From positions 53,379 through 117,378 of the forward strand of contig NZ_FMAC01000016.1 of assembly GCF_900094555.1 (NCBI RefSeq): DNA of 64,000 bases. The letters are read 5' to 3'. Positions within the stretch are counted from its first letter, which is position 1, and every line of letters begins with the position of its first letter. Below, in pieces: positions 1 to 8,747 of this stretch. The notes beneath the pieces were generated by a model, which was not told the DNA's origin, searched no databases, and was given only the letters and a program-made list of their open reading frames with translations. The DNA comes from Martinezella hainanensis (GTDB taxonomy: Bacteria; Pseudomonadota; Alphaproteobacteria; Rhizobiales; Rhizobiaceae). Made by a program: the position numbers and the translations under genes.

Positions 1-323
1 CTCTCGATGACGATCTGATATTTCGACGAACCTGGGAAGGTCGTCACCTTGCCGGTCGCAATGACTTCCATCCCCTCCTCGGGGCGGAATTTCAGCTTGG
101 AGAACGTACCTTTCCAGATCACCGCGTCGATGCGGGAGCGGTCGTCCTTCAGCGAGAAATAGGCATGGCCCGAGGAATGCGGCCCGCGATAGCCGGAGAT
201 TTCCCCGCGCACGCGCACCTGATCGAACGCGTTCTCGACCGTGCGTTTGATCGATCCCGACAATTCCGAGACGGAGTATTCCGTCAGGTTCGACGGCGAA
301 TCATTCTCAAAAAAGCTGCTCAT
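1..323 (-). CDS. xseA: Exodeoxyribonuclease VII large subunit, N-terminal part (runs off the window)
   Basis: Large subunit of exonuclease VII, which with XseB degrades single-stranded DNA in the cytoplasm. About 107 residues are visible from the ATG at 323 to the left edge. They cover the N-terminal OB-fold nucleic-acid-binding domain, with the family signature stretches GEISG, SGHAYFSLKD and AVIWKG. The catalytic region lies outside the window. A purine-rich stretch (AGAAAGAGGAC) just before the ATG can serve as ribosome site. The gene is incomplete only because of the window edge. Confidence 0.93.
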   Translation of the reverse strand, partial: MSSFFENDSPSNLTEYSVSELSGSIKRTVENAFDQVRVRGEISGYRGPHSSGHAYFSLKDDRSRIDAVIWKGTFSKLKFRPEEGMEVIATGKVTTFPGSSKYQIVIE

Positions 324-560
324 GTCCTCTTTCTAGCCGATGTCGCGGAAAATGCGGAGCCTTGTCATACCCCTTAAGTCTGAATCGATCGAAGGCGAGG
401 ATTGTGCGCATATTTGAGGGACAGCAGCGATTATTGCATGTCCCATAAAGAGCGTGGAGCTTATCACTTCATCAAACGTTAACCCTGCTGACAAAGCCTT
501 TCTTAGCCATCGATGCGTAAACCTGTGCAAACTGATTCTTGGTAAAGAGGATATGGAGCG

Positions 561-788
561 ATGATATTCGCGACCGCCACGATCATCGGAATTGCCGCCG
601 GCCTGCAGCGCACGACGATCGGCGCGCTGCTCGGCGTGGCGCTGGTGAGCATCGCCTTCATGGCAGCGGTAGCAATGTCTGTCACGCCGCCGCCCTTGAT
701 GATGCTGTTCATCGCACTTGGCGGCTATAATCTTGGCTTCATCGGCTATCTCATCACCGCCGATGTGATGGAACAACGCCGCGCTTAA
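561..788 (+). CDS. Small membrane protein of unknown function, 75 aa
   Basis: A 75-residue protein with two hydrophobic segments (about residues 5-38 and 45-65) and a short charged C-terminal tail, so probably a two-pass inner-membrane protein. A GGAG sits 5-8 bases before the ATG, which supports this start. It stands alone between xseA and the GT-C glycosyltransferase, and the diverged copy of an intergenic repeat follows its stop. It has the size and hydropathy of small rhizobial membrane proteins such as ExoX-like repressors, but no diagnostic motif is seen and no function is assigned. Confidence 0.6.
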   Translation: MIFATATIIGIAAGLQRTTIGALLGVALVSIAFMAAVAMSVTPPPLMMLFIALGGYNLGFIGYLITADVMEQRRA

Positions 789-797
789 AGGCAACCT

Positions 798-880
798 CGG
801 GAAGTGTTTAGCGGTTTCCCGACTGGAATTGCGTGACGCGGAGCGGTTTAGAGAATCCGGGAAGAGCTGAGACGCTCCAG
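798..880. repeat. Dispersed intergenic repeat, copy A (diverged)
   Basis: This stretch aligns with the copies at 28108-28213 (opposite orientation) and 57146-57250 (same orientation). It shares the blocks TTAGCGGTTT, GGAATTGC and GAGCGGTT and the end block AGAGCTGA, and lacks about ten bases of the middle. It lies between convergent genes. The alignment was done by eye. Confidence 0.6.
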
Positions 881-887
881 CTCGATT

Positions 888-2735
888 CTATGGCTTGAAG
901 CGGAAGAACTGCACATCCGATGGCGTTGATGCCGCAATGGGTTCCAGATAGACGGGTACACGCCCGGCGCTTAGCTGCGCATAAAACCCCTTGGGTGCCC
1001 GTTCGCTCATGATTTCCACCTGCGGATCATCCTTGCAGAAAGCGACAATCGTCACCTTTGCCTCACGCAGAAGCACCTCAGCCTGCTTCGGCTCCGCAAG
1101 GCCGATATGCAGCTCGGCCAGCATCCCATCGGGATCGCGATGATAGGGGCCGGAGAGGGTGCGGTGCGGCGTGAAGCGCAAAATCGGCGCTCCCATGTTT
1201 GAGGCCGCCGCGACGACCCCTGGCTCAAGACCCGCGATCGGTGCCAAGGCCTCTTTTGAGGCGCAATTGGCAGCCTCCTCCGCCTTGGCGGGCGTCGCGA
1301 CCGCAAAGCCGTTCACGATGCCCTTGCTCGCAAGCGCACCGCCCACGGCCCAAACAGCCGGAACGGAAGCCAATATCGTCACTGCATAAAGCAGAACGGA
1401 ACGAAGATTTCTGGTATCGGCCATATAGGTTTTTCGCAGCTCGGCGATCACCAATGCCAATGGCGGTATGGCCAGGAGATTGGCAAATTCTGCGCCGCGC
1501 ACCTGCACGAGCGTAATCACCCAATTGATCGCGATCAGAGCCATCAGCATTGCATGGAGGCTCGCGCGATTGCCCCGCAGGATACGAGCGGCGCAAATGA
1601 GCATCGCCAGGAGACCCGTCGCATAGAAGGCACCGAGCGTATCGGGCTGCCGATGGGCCACGGAGATGATCGACTGTGCCTCGGTCACCCTGCTGAGCCA
1701 GAGATCCACCAGCATGGGGTCCAGATCGGCAAGCGGATTGCGCAGGCATTGCGGCGCAAGCGCGACGGTCGTCGCAAAGACGAAAGCGCCGTTGACCGCG
1801 AGAATTGCAATACGCCAAGGCCTGGAGAGACGGCTGGCAAAGAGAGATGACAGGAGAAGCCCGACGCAGCCGGCGCTGGTGATGCCGTAAAAACCCAGCG
1901 AGAGATTGTCGCAGGTGACCATGGAATAGAAGCGCGGCGGCACCAGCGAAAGGAAGGCGGCGCTGACGGCAACCGTCAGCGTCAGGGCAAAGGCTTTCGC
2001 GGCAGGTGCGAAGACCTCGCCTTTCCAGGCCCACAAACAGGCAACCGACATGCAGACGACGGCGACGAAAGGCGTCGTCTCCGCGCCGATACCGAGCTGG
2101 ATGGCAAGCGCAACGGCGGCGATCGCAAAGTTACTGGGCTTGTAGCTTTCATCGACCAGCATAGCGATGGCAAGGGCAACGAGGCCAAGCTGAACATTAT
2201 CGTGATCGATGGATCCCGGCACGAAACGCGGCGAAAGCAGCACGAAGAATGCAGTCAGGATCAGTGAAAAGTGCATGCCTTGCGGACCGGCGATGCGCCT
2301 GCCGGCGAGACCCATGAAGAACATCAACGGCAGGATGAGCAGCAGCGGCCAGACGGTCAGTGCCGCCGCCTCGGCGCCTTCGGCTGAAAAGAACGTCCGG
2401 AAGAAGAGGATGAGGCTTGCAATCGGCAGATCGATGAAGCGCGACCAATGCATCAGCGTGCCGCCATCGAGGCCGAGGCGGTACTGCATCATGTCGAACC
2501 AGCCCTGGCCGGCGAGAAAATCGCGCACTTCGACAAGACGCATGGCGTCGTCATTATCCGGGCCGACGTAGTCCGTGAGATTACGATGAATGACGAGCTG
2601 CGCGACGATGACGACGACGGTATAGACGAGCGCTGCGAGGGCAGGATGAGACCAGCGCAGAGGCGCCTTCTTCTCTGCCGTTCCGGCTGCCTCGGGCGGC
2701 ATTGCCAGCGTTTGCGCCATCTCGATAAACCCCAT
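888..2735 (-). CDS. Polytopic GT-C-type glycosyltransferase (STT3-like topology), 615 aa
   Basis: Large inner-membrane protein with roughly 11-13 hydrophobic segments and a soluble C-terminal part (about residues 460-615). An acidic DNDD sits at residues 60-63 in the first periplasmic loop, and a second acidic cluster, SIDHDN, at 175-180. Paired acidic loop motifs like these occur in GT-C enzymes such as STT3/AglB, which transfer sugar from a polyprenyl-phosphate donor in the periplasm. It faces a GT2 gene and a gtrA-like flippase gene (2960-4356), the usual suppliers of such donors. The acceptor is unknown. The start could also be the second ATG at 2720. The GT-C class is inferred from topology and motifs. 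Confidence 0.75.
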   Translation of the reverse strand: MGFIEMAQTLAMPPEAAGTAEKKAPLRWSHPALAALVYTVVVIVAQLVIHRNLTDYVGPDNDDAMRLVEVRDFLAGQGWFDMMQYRLGLDGGTLMHWSRFIDLPIASLILFFRTFFSAEGAEAAALTVWPLLLILPLMFFMGLAGRRIAGPQGMHFSLILTAFFVLLSPRFVPGSIDHDNVQLGLVALAIAMLVDESYKPSNFAIAAVALAIQLGIGAETTPFVAVVCMSVACLWAWKGEVFAPAAKAFALTLTVAVSAAFLSLVPPRFYSMVTCDNLSLGFYGITSAGCVGLLLSSLFASRLSRPWRIAILAVNGAFVFATTVALAPQCLRNPLADLDPMLVDLWLSRVTEAQSIISVAHRQPDTLGAFYATGLLAMLICAARILRGNRASLHAMLMALIAINWVITLVQVRGAEFANLLAIPPLALVIAELRKTYMADTRNLRSVLLYAVTILASVPAVWAVGGALASKGIVNGFAVATPAKAEEAANCASKEALAPIAGLEPGVVAAASNMGAPILRFTPHRTLSGPYHRDPDGMLAELHIGLAEPKQAEVLLREAKVTIVAFCKDDPQVEIMSERAPKGFYAQLSAGRVPVYLEPIAASTPSDVQFFRFKP

Positions 2736-2959
2736 GTTGGAAGGATAGTCGGGGCGATACGCTAACGGCTGCCGATCAAAAAAAAGTAAAGCTCATGCCG
2801 GTTGCCGCTTTCATCACGATAATGTTTTTCGCGGCGCCGATATCCCGCCATTTTTATTTCGCAGCCATAGGGTCTTATTAACAGCCAACGGGATAAGCTC
2901 TCGTCCGGATCGTCAATCGGGCCTCAACTTGACTTCACGCGTAGCAACCGGCCAAGACC

Positions 2960-3973
2960 ATGTGGAATGAGAAGCTGAACATCGCCGTCCTCCTGCCTTG
3001 CTACAACGAAGCCGCAACGATCGGCGAGGTCGTACGCGGCTTCCGCAAGGCGCTGCCGCAGGCCACGATCTACGTCTACGACAATAATTCGACCGACGGC
3101 ACCGCGCTACATGCCATGCTCGCCGGCGCGAGCGTCGTGCGTGAGCGTCGGCAGGGCAAGGGACATGTGGTGCGCCGCATGTTCGCCGATATCGAAGCCG
3201 ACATCTATCTGATGGCTGACGGCGACGGAACCTATGCGCCCGAGGACGGCGAAGAGCTGATCCGCACGCTGCTGACGGAAGGCTCCGACATGGTCGTCGG
3301 CACGCGCCGCAACGTCCAGAACGACGCCGGACGACAGGGCCATGCCTTCGGCAATCGCATCTTCAACTGGCTCTATCGCACCATCTTCGGCGCCGATTTC
3401 ACCGATATCTTCTCCGGCTACCGCGCCTTCTCGCGCCGCTTCGTCAAGAGCTTTCCGGCCGTGTCGGGCGGCTTCGAGATCGAGACGGAAATGTCGGTCC
3501 ATGCTTCCAGGCTGAAGCTGCCCGTCAGCGAACTGGAACTCGATTACGGACGGCGGCCCCAAGGTTCGCATTCAAAGCTTTCCACCTTCCGCGACGGTGG
3601 CAAGATCCTGTGGATGTTCGCGATGCTGATGAAGGAAACGCGGCCTTTCGCCTTCTTCGGCATCTTGAGCGCCATTGCCGTGGAGCTCAGCATCGGCTTC
3701 GGCATTCCGGTCCTTGTCGAATATTTCGAGACCGGGATGGTGACGCGCATGCCGACCTGGGTGCTTTCCGTGGCATTGACGATGATCGCTTTCATGCTGT
3801 TCACGGCCGGTATCATCCTCGATTCCGTGGCGCGCGCCCGCGCCGAACAATTGCGCATTCACTACATGAGCCTGCCCAAGCCGTCCTCGCGTGAAAACGG
3901 CGATGACAGGACGGTCTACGTGGCGGAAATCGAGAAGCCCGCAAGCCGGAAGAAAAGGGCCAAGGCCGCATGA
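2960..3973 (+). CDS. GT2 family glycosyltransferase (polyprenyl-phosphate sugar synthase type), 337 aa
   Basis: Cytoplasmic GT-A domain (about 1-225) with the entry motif PCYNEAATIG, a DNNSTDGT nucleotide-sugar segment and the metal-binding DGDG at 87-90. Two membrane segments follow (about 228-255 and 263-290), then a basic tail. This is the layout of DPM1/GtrB enzymes, which put a sugar from a nucleotide donor onto polyprenyl phosphate. Its stop overlaps the start of the gtrA-like gene by four bases (ATGA), so the two are translationally coupled. With the divergent GT-C protein they form a plausible donor-flippase-transferase set. The sugar is not readable from the sequence. Confidence 0.9.
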   Translation: MWNEKLNIAVLLPCYNEAATIGEVVRGFRKALPQATIYVYDNNSTDGTALHAMLAGASVVRERRQGKGHVVRRMFADIEADIYLMADGDGTYAPEDGEELIRTLLTEGSDMVVGTRRNVQNDAGRQGHAFGNRIFNWLYRTIFGADFTDIFSGYRAFSRRFVKSFPAVSGGFEIETEMSVHASRLKLPVSELELDYGRRPQGSHSKLSTFRDGGKILWMFAMLMKETRPFAFFGILSAIAVELSIGFGIPVLVEYFETGMVTRMPTWVLSVALTMIAFMLFTAGIILDSVARARAEQLRIHYMSLPKPSSRENGDDRTVYVAEIEKPASRKKRAKAA

Positions 3974-4356
3974 AGAAGCTCTTTCGCTTCCTGATCGCCG
4001 GTAGCATCGGTTTCGTTGTCGATGCGGGCGTCCTGCATCTCTTGATATGGTTCACGCCCGTCGGCCCCTTTGTCGGGCGTGCTATCTCCATACCGAGCGC
4101 ACTGCTTGCAACCTGGGTGCTCAACCGCAACTTCACCTTCGGCCGATCCAACCGTTCGCTTGCGGCAGAAGGCTTCCGCTATGGTTCGGTAGGGTTGACC
4201 TCGGCTCTGCTGAACTACGCCCTCTTCAGCTCGTTGCTGATGACCGAGCCGTTATTGCGGCCGATCATCGCGCTGACGCTTGCATCGGCGGCGGCGACTG
4301 CATTCAGCTTCTTCGGCTATTCACGCTTCGTCTTCCGCCACCGGCAAAATTCCTGA
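3970..4356 (+). CDS. GtrA family membrane protein, putative lipid-linked sugar flippase
   Basis: 128-residue protein with four hydrophobic segments and the GtrA-family N-terminus (FLIAGSIGFVVDAGVLHLL) and C-terminus (FFGYSRFVFR). Family members are thought to flip polyprenyl-phosphate-linked sugars made by the neighbouring GT2 enzyme to the periplasm. It overlaps the upstream GT2 gene by four bases. It ends eight bases before the stop of the convergent oxidoreductase gene. Confidence 0.9.
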   Translation: MKKLFRFLIAGSIGFVVDAGVLHLLIWFTPVGPFVGRAISIPSALLATWVLNRNFTFGRSNRSLAAEGFRYGSVGLTSALLNYALFSSLLMTEPLLRPIIALTLASAAATAFSFFGYSRFVFRHRQNS

Positions 4357-4364
4357 GAAAACGC

Positions 4365-5351
4365 TCAGACCGGCTCCCAGCCATCTTTCTCGCTGGCGCG
4401 GTAGATGGCATCGATGACCTTCTGGTTGAGCTTCGAGCTTTCCAGCGACACTATTTCTGCGCCCTCCCCAAGTGCGGCCGATGCGAAGGCCTCTGCCTCG
4501 CGCTTGTACTGGCGGCTGTCAGGGAAGCGGAAAATCTGGGATTCCGAATGGCCACGATTGGTCAGCTCCAGCTCTTCCGCGCCATAACGATCGGCATTGA
4601 AAGGCGATTTCACCTCGATGAAGCCTTCCGTGCCGTGGAAGACCATGACCTGGCGGTTGGCCATCTGCGTCGAGATATAGAAGGTCAGTTCGAAATCGCC
4701 GAAGTCTGCCTTCACGCTGGAATAGATGTCGGTACCGAATTCCGGGTCGCGTTCCGTCACTGCCTGAATGCGCAGGGGCTCGCGACCGGTGACGAAACGG
4801 GTACTGATCGTCGGGTAGACGCCGATGTCAGGCAGGCCGCCGCCGCCAAGCGCGGGAATATTGCGCATGTTGCCGGCATCGCGGTTGAAATAGGTGAAGG
4901 CGCCCTGGATGTGGCGCAGTCGGCCGATCGCGCCATCGGCGAGCAGCGAACGAACCTTCCGCCAGACCGGTGCATAGGTGACCATATAGGCTTCCGTCAC
5001 CAGCACCTTGTTGCGATCGCGCGCGGCGATAAGGCTGTCGATCTCATCCGCCTCGAGCGCGATCGGCTTTTCGCACAGCACATGCTTGCCGGCATCGGCC
5101 GCCTTGATCGTCCATTCGACATGCTGCGAGGTCGGCAGGGGAATGTAGACGGCGTCGATCGTGTCAGAGGCGAGCATCTCTTCATAGGAGCCGAAAGCGT
5201 GCGGCACGGAGAAGCGATCCGCCATCTGCCGCGCACGGGCGAGATCACGGCTGGCAATGGCCGTTACAACGCAATTTTCCGCATCCTGAATGGCGGGCAC
5301 CACCAGATCGCGGCCGATCTTCGCAGTCGACAGAATTCCGAAACGCAGCAT
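4365..5351 (-). CDS. Gfo/Idh/MocA family NAD(P)-dependent oxidoreductase, 328 aa
   Basis: N-terminal Rossmann domain (GILSTAKIG at the start; family signature CEKPIAL around residues 93-99) and a C-terminal alpha/beta domain with GGGGLPDIGVYP. Members oxidise or reduce sugars, inositols and related diols. Length is normal for the family. It is monocistronic, convergent to the glycosyltransferase pair, and its substrate cannot be read from context. A second, unrelated member of the family lies at 54266-55423. Confidence 0.9.
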   Translation of the reverse strand: MLRFGILSTAKIGRDLVVPAIQDAENCVVTAIASRDLARARQMADRFSVPHAFGSYEEMLASDTIDAVYIPLPTSQHVEWTIKAADAGKHVLCEKPIALEADEIDSLIAARDRNKVLVTEAYMVTYAPVWRKVRSLLADGAIGRLRHIQGAFTYFNRDAGNMRNIPALGGGGLPDIGVYPTISTRFVTGREPLRIQAVTERDPEFGTDIYSSVKADFGDFELTFYISTQMANRQVMVFHGTEGFIEVKSPFNADRYGAEELELTNRGHSESQIFRFPDSRQYKREAEAFASAALGEGAEIVSLESSKLNQKVIDAIYRASEKDGWEPV

Positions 5352-5668
5352 GATCTCTCTCCTAAAGCATCATCCCGAAGCAGACGGCTGCATGGCGACG
5401 ATCGCCACCCGGCTCTTCCGGCGGGATATTTTCTGAACACGGTGGGTAAAGCGAAACGAAGGCCGTTACGCTCTCGATGAAATCGACGCCAACCTTATTC
5501 GGCCCTTCCCAGAGGCGCAACGCCCGAGACAGCCAGTCTACGCAAACATGACGGCATGACGATCATCAAGCATGTCCGTATTTGTCCTCTTTCTGTCTGC
5601 CAGATGGCTTTTGAAGCTTTCAAGCGACGCCTAATCTCGGCTATCCTTCAAGCACAGGAGATACGAAA
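5352..5668. other. 317-bp gap between divergent genes, nothing recognised
   Basis: Shared upstream region of the Gfo/Idh/MocA gene (minus) and the isochorismatase-like gene (plus). It must hold both promoters. Only the ribosome site ACAGGAGA before the ATG at 5669 stands out. No repeat, RNA gene or convincing small gene was seen. Confidence 0.5.
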
Positions 5669-6238
5669 ATGTCCCACGCGGATACCGCACTGCTCGTCAT
5701 CGACGTACAGGAATCCTTTCGCCAGCGCCCCTATTGGCGAACGGACGACCTGCCTGCCTTCACAAACCGCCTGCAGGCGCTAATCGACGGCGCGAAGGCG
5801 AAGGGCATTCCCGTCGTCCAGATTTTCCATGTCGAGGACAGCGACGCGCATTTCAGCCTGAACAGCGGATTCGTGCGCAAGCTCGATGAAATCTCTCTCG
5901 AGGCCGATGCCGTGTTTCACAAGCGTCGCCACTCGGCGCTTGTCGGCTCCGGCCTCGATGTCTGGCTGGTGGCAAACGGCATCCGCAAGGTGATCGTTTC
6001 GGGCATTCGCACGGAGCAATGCTGCGAGACGACGACACGGCACGCCTCAGATCTGGGCTATGAAGTCGACTACGTCACCGAGGCGACGCTGACCTTTCCG
6101 ATGACGCATGCCTCGGGAACCGTCTTCAGCGCCGAGGATATCAAGAGGCGCAGCGAACTGGTGTTGTCTGGCCGTTTCGCCCGCATCGCAACCGTCGAAG
6201 AAGCGCTTGCCGACGCATCGATCCGGAGTGCTGCATGA
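5669..6238 (+). CDS. Isochorismatase-like cysteine hydrolase, 189 aa
   Basis: Alpha/beta hydrolase of the isochorismatase/nicotinamidase superfamily, which cleaves amide or vinyl-ether bonds through a Cys-Asp-Lys triad. Candidate residues are D12 in LLVIDVQ, K85 in FHKRRHSAL and C118 in GIRTEQCCETT. AGGAGA precedes the ATG. The stop overlaps the next gene by four bases, so it is co-translated with the GlxA-type regulator, which probably controls it. The substrate is unknown. Confidence 0.88.
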   Translation: MSHADTALLVIDVQESFRQRPYWRTDDLPAFTNRLQALIDGAKAKGIPVVQIFHVEDSDAHFSLNSGFVRKLDEISLEADAVFHKRRHSALVGSGLDVWLVANGIRKVIVSGIRTEQCCETTTRHASDLGYEVDYVTEATLTFPMTHASGTVFSAEDIKRRSELVLSGRFARIATVEEALADASIRSAA

Positions 6239-7233
6239 CCCAAGGCGACCGGCGCGTTCATCGGCGGATCATTCCCGTTTACGTCCTCCTGCCGCCTTAT
6301 ACGCTGCTGATGGACGTGGCCGGGCCGGTGGAGGTGTTGCGCCGCGCCAATATCGAACAGGACGACGTCCTGTTCGACTATCAGTTTATCGCTGCCCAGC
6401 CATCGCAGACGACTTCGGTCGGGCTGACGCTTGCCGATCTCAGGCCGTTGCCGGATCACATTCCCGATGGCGCCTATGTCATCCTGTCCGGCAGCGTCAC
6501 GCCGCCCGATAATGCCGAGGATATCGAGCCGGAGCTTGCCAAGCTTGCGACCTGGCTCCGAGGCGTAATCCATCCGGGCATCACCCTCGTCACCATCTGC
6601 TCGGGAGCGGTGCTCGCCGCCCGCGCCGGCCTGATGGACGGCTATGCCTGCACCACGCATGCCGCCTGCCTCGACGAGGTCAGGGAACATGCCCCGACGG
6701 CAAGGGTTCTCGACAACCGGCTCTATGTCGAGGATCGTGACCGCTATTCGAGCGCCGGCATCACCACGGGCACCGACCTGATGCTGCATCTCGCCTCCAG
6801 GCTGACATCGCCCATGACGGCGCTGACCATTGCCCGGCATATGGTCGTCTACATGCGGAGGACCGGCGCCGAACCGCAGCTCTCGCCCTGGCTCAGCGGC
6901 CGCAACCATGTACATCCCGCCATCCACCGGGTTCAGGATGCGATCATGGCCGATCCGGCCCATAGCTGGTCGCTCTCCGAACTTGCCGGCATCGGCGTGA
7001 TGAGTGCGCGGCATATTTCCCGGCTGTTTCAGGAGCATGCCGGTCTGTCGGTCACGGCCTATGTCAATCTGATGCGCGTCACGCTGGCGCGCGACGTACT
7101 TGCCAATTCGCGGCTGGACATGGAGCGCGTCGCGGAAAAATCCGGCTTCGCTTCGCCCCGGCACATGCGGCGTGTCTGGTCGAAGTACAACACGCTGCCG
7201 CCGAGCCACTATCGGCGTTCGGCTGCCGAATAA
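6235..7233 (+). CDS. GlxA-type transcriptional regulator (DJ-1/PfpI-like domain plus AraC helix-turn-helix), 332 aa
   Basis: The N-terminal half (about 15-200) is a glutamine-amidotransferase-like domain with the nucleophile-elbow motif TICSGAVLAARAG. The C-terminal about 100 residues form an AraC/XylS DNA-binding domain (LSELAGIGVMSARHISRLF, then SGFASPRHMRRVW). This architecture matches GlxA-type regulators of amide or quaternary-amine catabolism. It overlaps the hydrolase gene by four bases (ATGA), which argues that both belong to one regulated unit. Confidence 0.92.
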   Translation: MTQGDRRVHRRIIPVYVLLPPYTLLMDVAGPVEVLRRANIEQDDVLFDYQFIAAQPSQTTSVGLTLADLRPLPDHIPDGAYVILSGSVTPPDNAEDIEPELAKLATWLRGVIHPGITLVTICSGAVLAARAGLMDGYACTTHAACLDEVREHAPTARVLDNRLYVEDRDRYSSAGITTGTDLMLHLASRLTSPMTALTIARHMVVYMRRTGAEPQLSPWLSGRNHVHPAIHRVQDAIMADPAHSWSLSELAGIGVMSARHISRLFQEHAGLSVTAYVNLMRVTLARDVLANSRLDMERVAEKSGFASPRHMRRVWSKYNTLPPSHYRRSAAE

Positions 7234-7338
7234 AGAAATCGTTTGTGGCGTTCATCGCGAAAGGCCGCTAGCCTTGCCCTGTCCCTCCCCTCCGGCGTCC
7301 GTTCGCCGGTCTGCTCTCAAGTGATCTGGAGAAATATC

Positions 7339-8289
7339 ATGGACATGCGCAAGCTTGGACGAACCGATCTGTCTGTCGCCCCCATCGTGTTCGGCGGCAA
7401 CGTCTTCGGCTGGACGGCCGATGAGAAAACCTCCTACGCACTGCTCGACGCCTTCTTCGATGCCGGCTTCAACACGATCGATACGGCCGACGTCTATTCC
7501 CGCTGGGTTCCCGGAAACAAGGGCGGCGATTCCGAAGAGATCATCGGCAAATGGCTGAAGCAGGGCCGCGTTTCGCGCGACAAGGCCATTATCATCACCA
7601 AGGTCGGATCGGACATGGGTCCCGGCAAGAAGGGTCTCAAGGCCGACTATATCATCGAGGCGGCCGAGGCATCGCTGAAGCGGCTGCAGACCGACCATAT
7701 CGATCTCTATCTCTCGCACTGGCCCGACCCCGAGACGCCGCATGAGGAATCGCTTGCTGCCTATGCCAGGCTGAAGGAACAGGGCAAGATCCGCCATGTC
7801 GGCTGTTCGAACCTCAGTGCAACGCAGCTCCAGGCGTCGTTGGATGCTGCCGAAAAGGCCGGGCTGCCGCGCTACGATGTGCTGCAGCCCGAATATAACC
7901 TCTACGCCCGTGACAGTTTCGAGGGACCGCTGGCAGATCTCTGCGTCAGGGAAGACATCGGCATCATCACCTATTTCAGCCTCGCCGCCGGCTTCCTGAC
8001 CGGCAAGTATCGCACCAAGGCGGATACGGAAGGGCGCGCGAGAGAGAACCGGGTTGCCGCCTATCTCGACGACAAGGGCCTTCGCATCCTCGCAGCGCTC
8101 GACAAGGTCGCGGCCGAAACCGGCGCAAAGCTCGCCGAGATCGCGCTTGCCTGGCTGCTGCGCAAGCGCGGCGTCACCGCCCCGATCGCCAGCGCGACTA
8201 GCCTCAGCCAGCTCGACGCGCTAATCAATTCGGCGAAGCTTTCGCTTTCCGATGATGCCATGCGCCTGCTCGACGCAGCCGGTGAATAG
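7339..8289 (+). CDS. Aldo/keto reductase, 316 aa
   Basis: NAD(P)H-dependent TIM-barrel reductase. The catalytic tetrad is visible: D48 and Y53 in NTIDTADVYS, K88 in IITKVG and H127 in LYLSHWPD. The ATG at 7339 is chosen because GGAGA lies eight bases upstream and the protein then starts with the family-typical MRKLGRTDLSVAPIVFGG. A longer in-frame reading upstream is non-homologous in character. A GNAT gene follows after 14 bases and is probably co-transcribed. Confidence 0.92.
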   Translation: MDMRKLGRTDLSVAPIVFGGNVFGWTADEKTSYALLDAFFDAGFNTIDTADVYSRWVPGNKGGDSEEIIGKWLKQGRVSRDKAIIITKVGSDMGPGKKGLKADYIIEAAEASLKRLQTDHIDLYLSHWPDPETPHEESLAAYARLKEQGKIRHVGCSNLSATQLQASLDAAEKAGLPRYDVLQPEYNLYARDSFEGPLADLCVREDIGIITYFSLAAGFLTGKYRTKADTEGRARENRVAAYLDDKGLRILAALDKVAAETGAKLAEIALAWLLRKRGVTAPIASATSLSQLDALINSAKLSLSDDAMRLLDAAGE

Positions 8290-8303
8290 ATAGAGGCAGA
8301 CCG

Positions 8304-8747
8304 ATGACCGTGACAATCCGAGACGCCAGGCCCGAAGACGAAGCGCGCTGGCGTGCGCTTTGGGACGGATACCTGGCCTTCTACGGCGTCACCATCGCGC
8401 CCGACATCACCGATGCGACATGGCGCCGGGTCTTCGATCCGGCGTCGGCGATCTTCATGCGCGTGGCCGAAGTCGGTGGCGAGGTGAAGGGCTTCACGCT
8501 CTGCATCACGCATGAGGGCACCTGGGTGCGCGCGCCGGACTGCTATCTGGAAGACCTGTTCGTCGACGAATGCGCCCGAGGCCGTGGTGTCGGCCGGGCG
8601 CTGCTCGACGATCTCGTCGCGCTCTGCAAGAAGAACGGCTGGGCGCGTCTTTACTGGCACACCGAAGAAGGCAACGCGACCGCCCGCAAACTCTACGACA
8701 CCTATGTCGAGAGCGACGGGCATATCCGCTATCGTGTCATTATCTGA
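8304..8747 (+). CDS. GNAT family N-acetyltransferase, 147 aa
   Basis: Single GNAT fold with the acetyl-CoA pyrophosphate-binding motif RGRGVGRALLDDL around residues 91-103 and a C-terminal LYDTYVE segment. It acetylates an unknown primary amine. It lies 14 bases after the aldo/keto reductase and its stop overlaps the stop of the convergent gene by eight bases. Confidence 0.9.
   Translation: MTVTIRDARPEDEARWRALWDGYLAFYGVTIAPDITDATWRRVFDPASAIFMRVAEVGGEVKGFTLCITHEGTWVRAPDCYLEDLFVDECARGRGVGRALLDDLVALCKKNGWARLYWHTEEGNATARKLYDTYVESDGHIRYRVII

Noticed and set aside
4047..5480. Plus-strand open frame of 477 codons spanning gtrA and the oxidoreductase
   Set aside because: It crosses two real genes on both strands and matches nothing.
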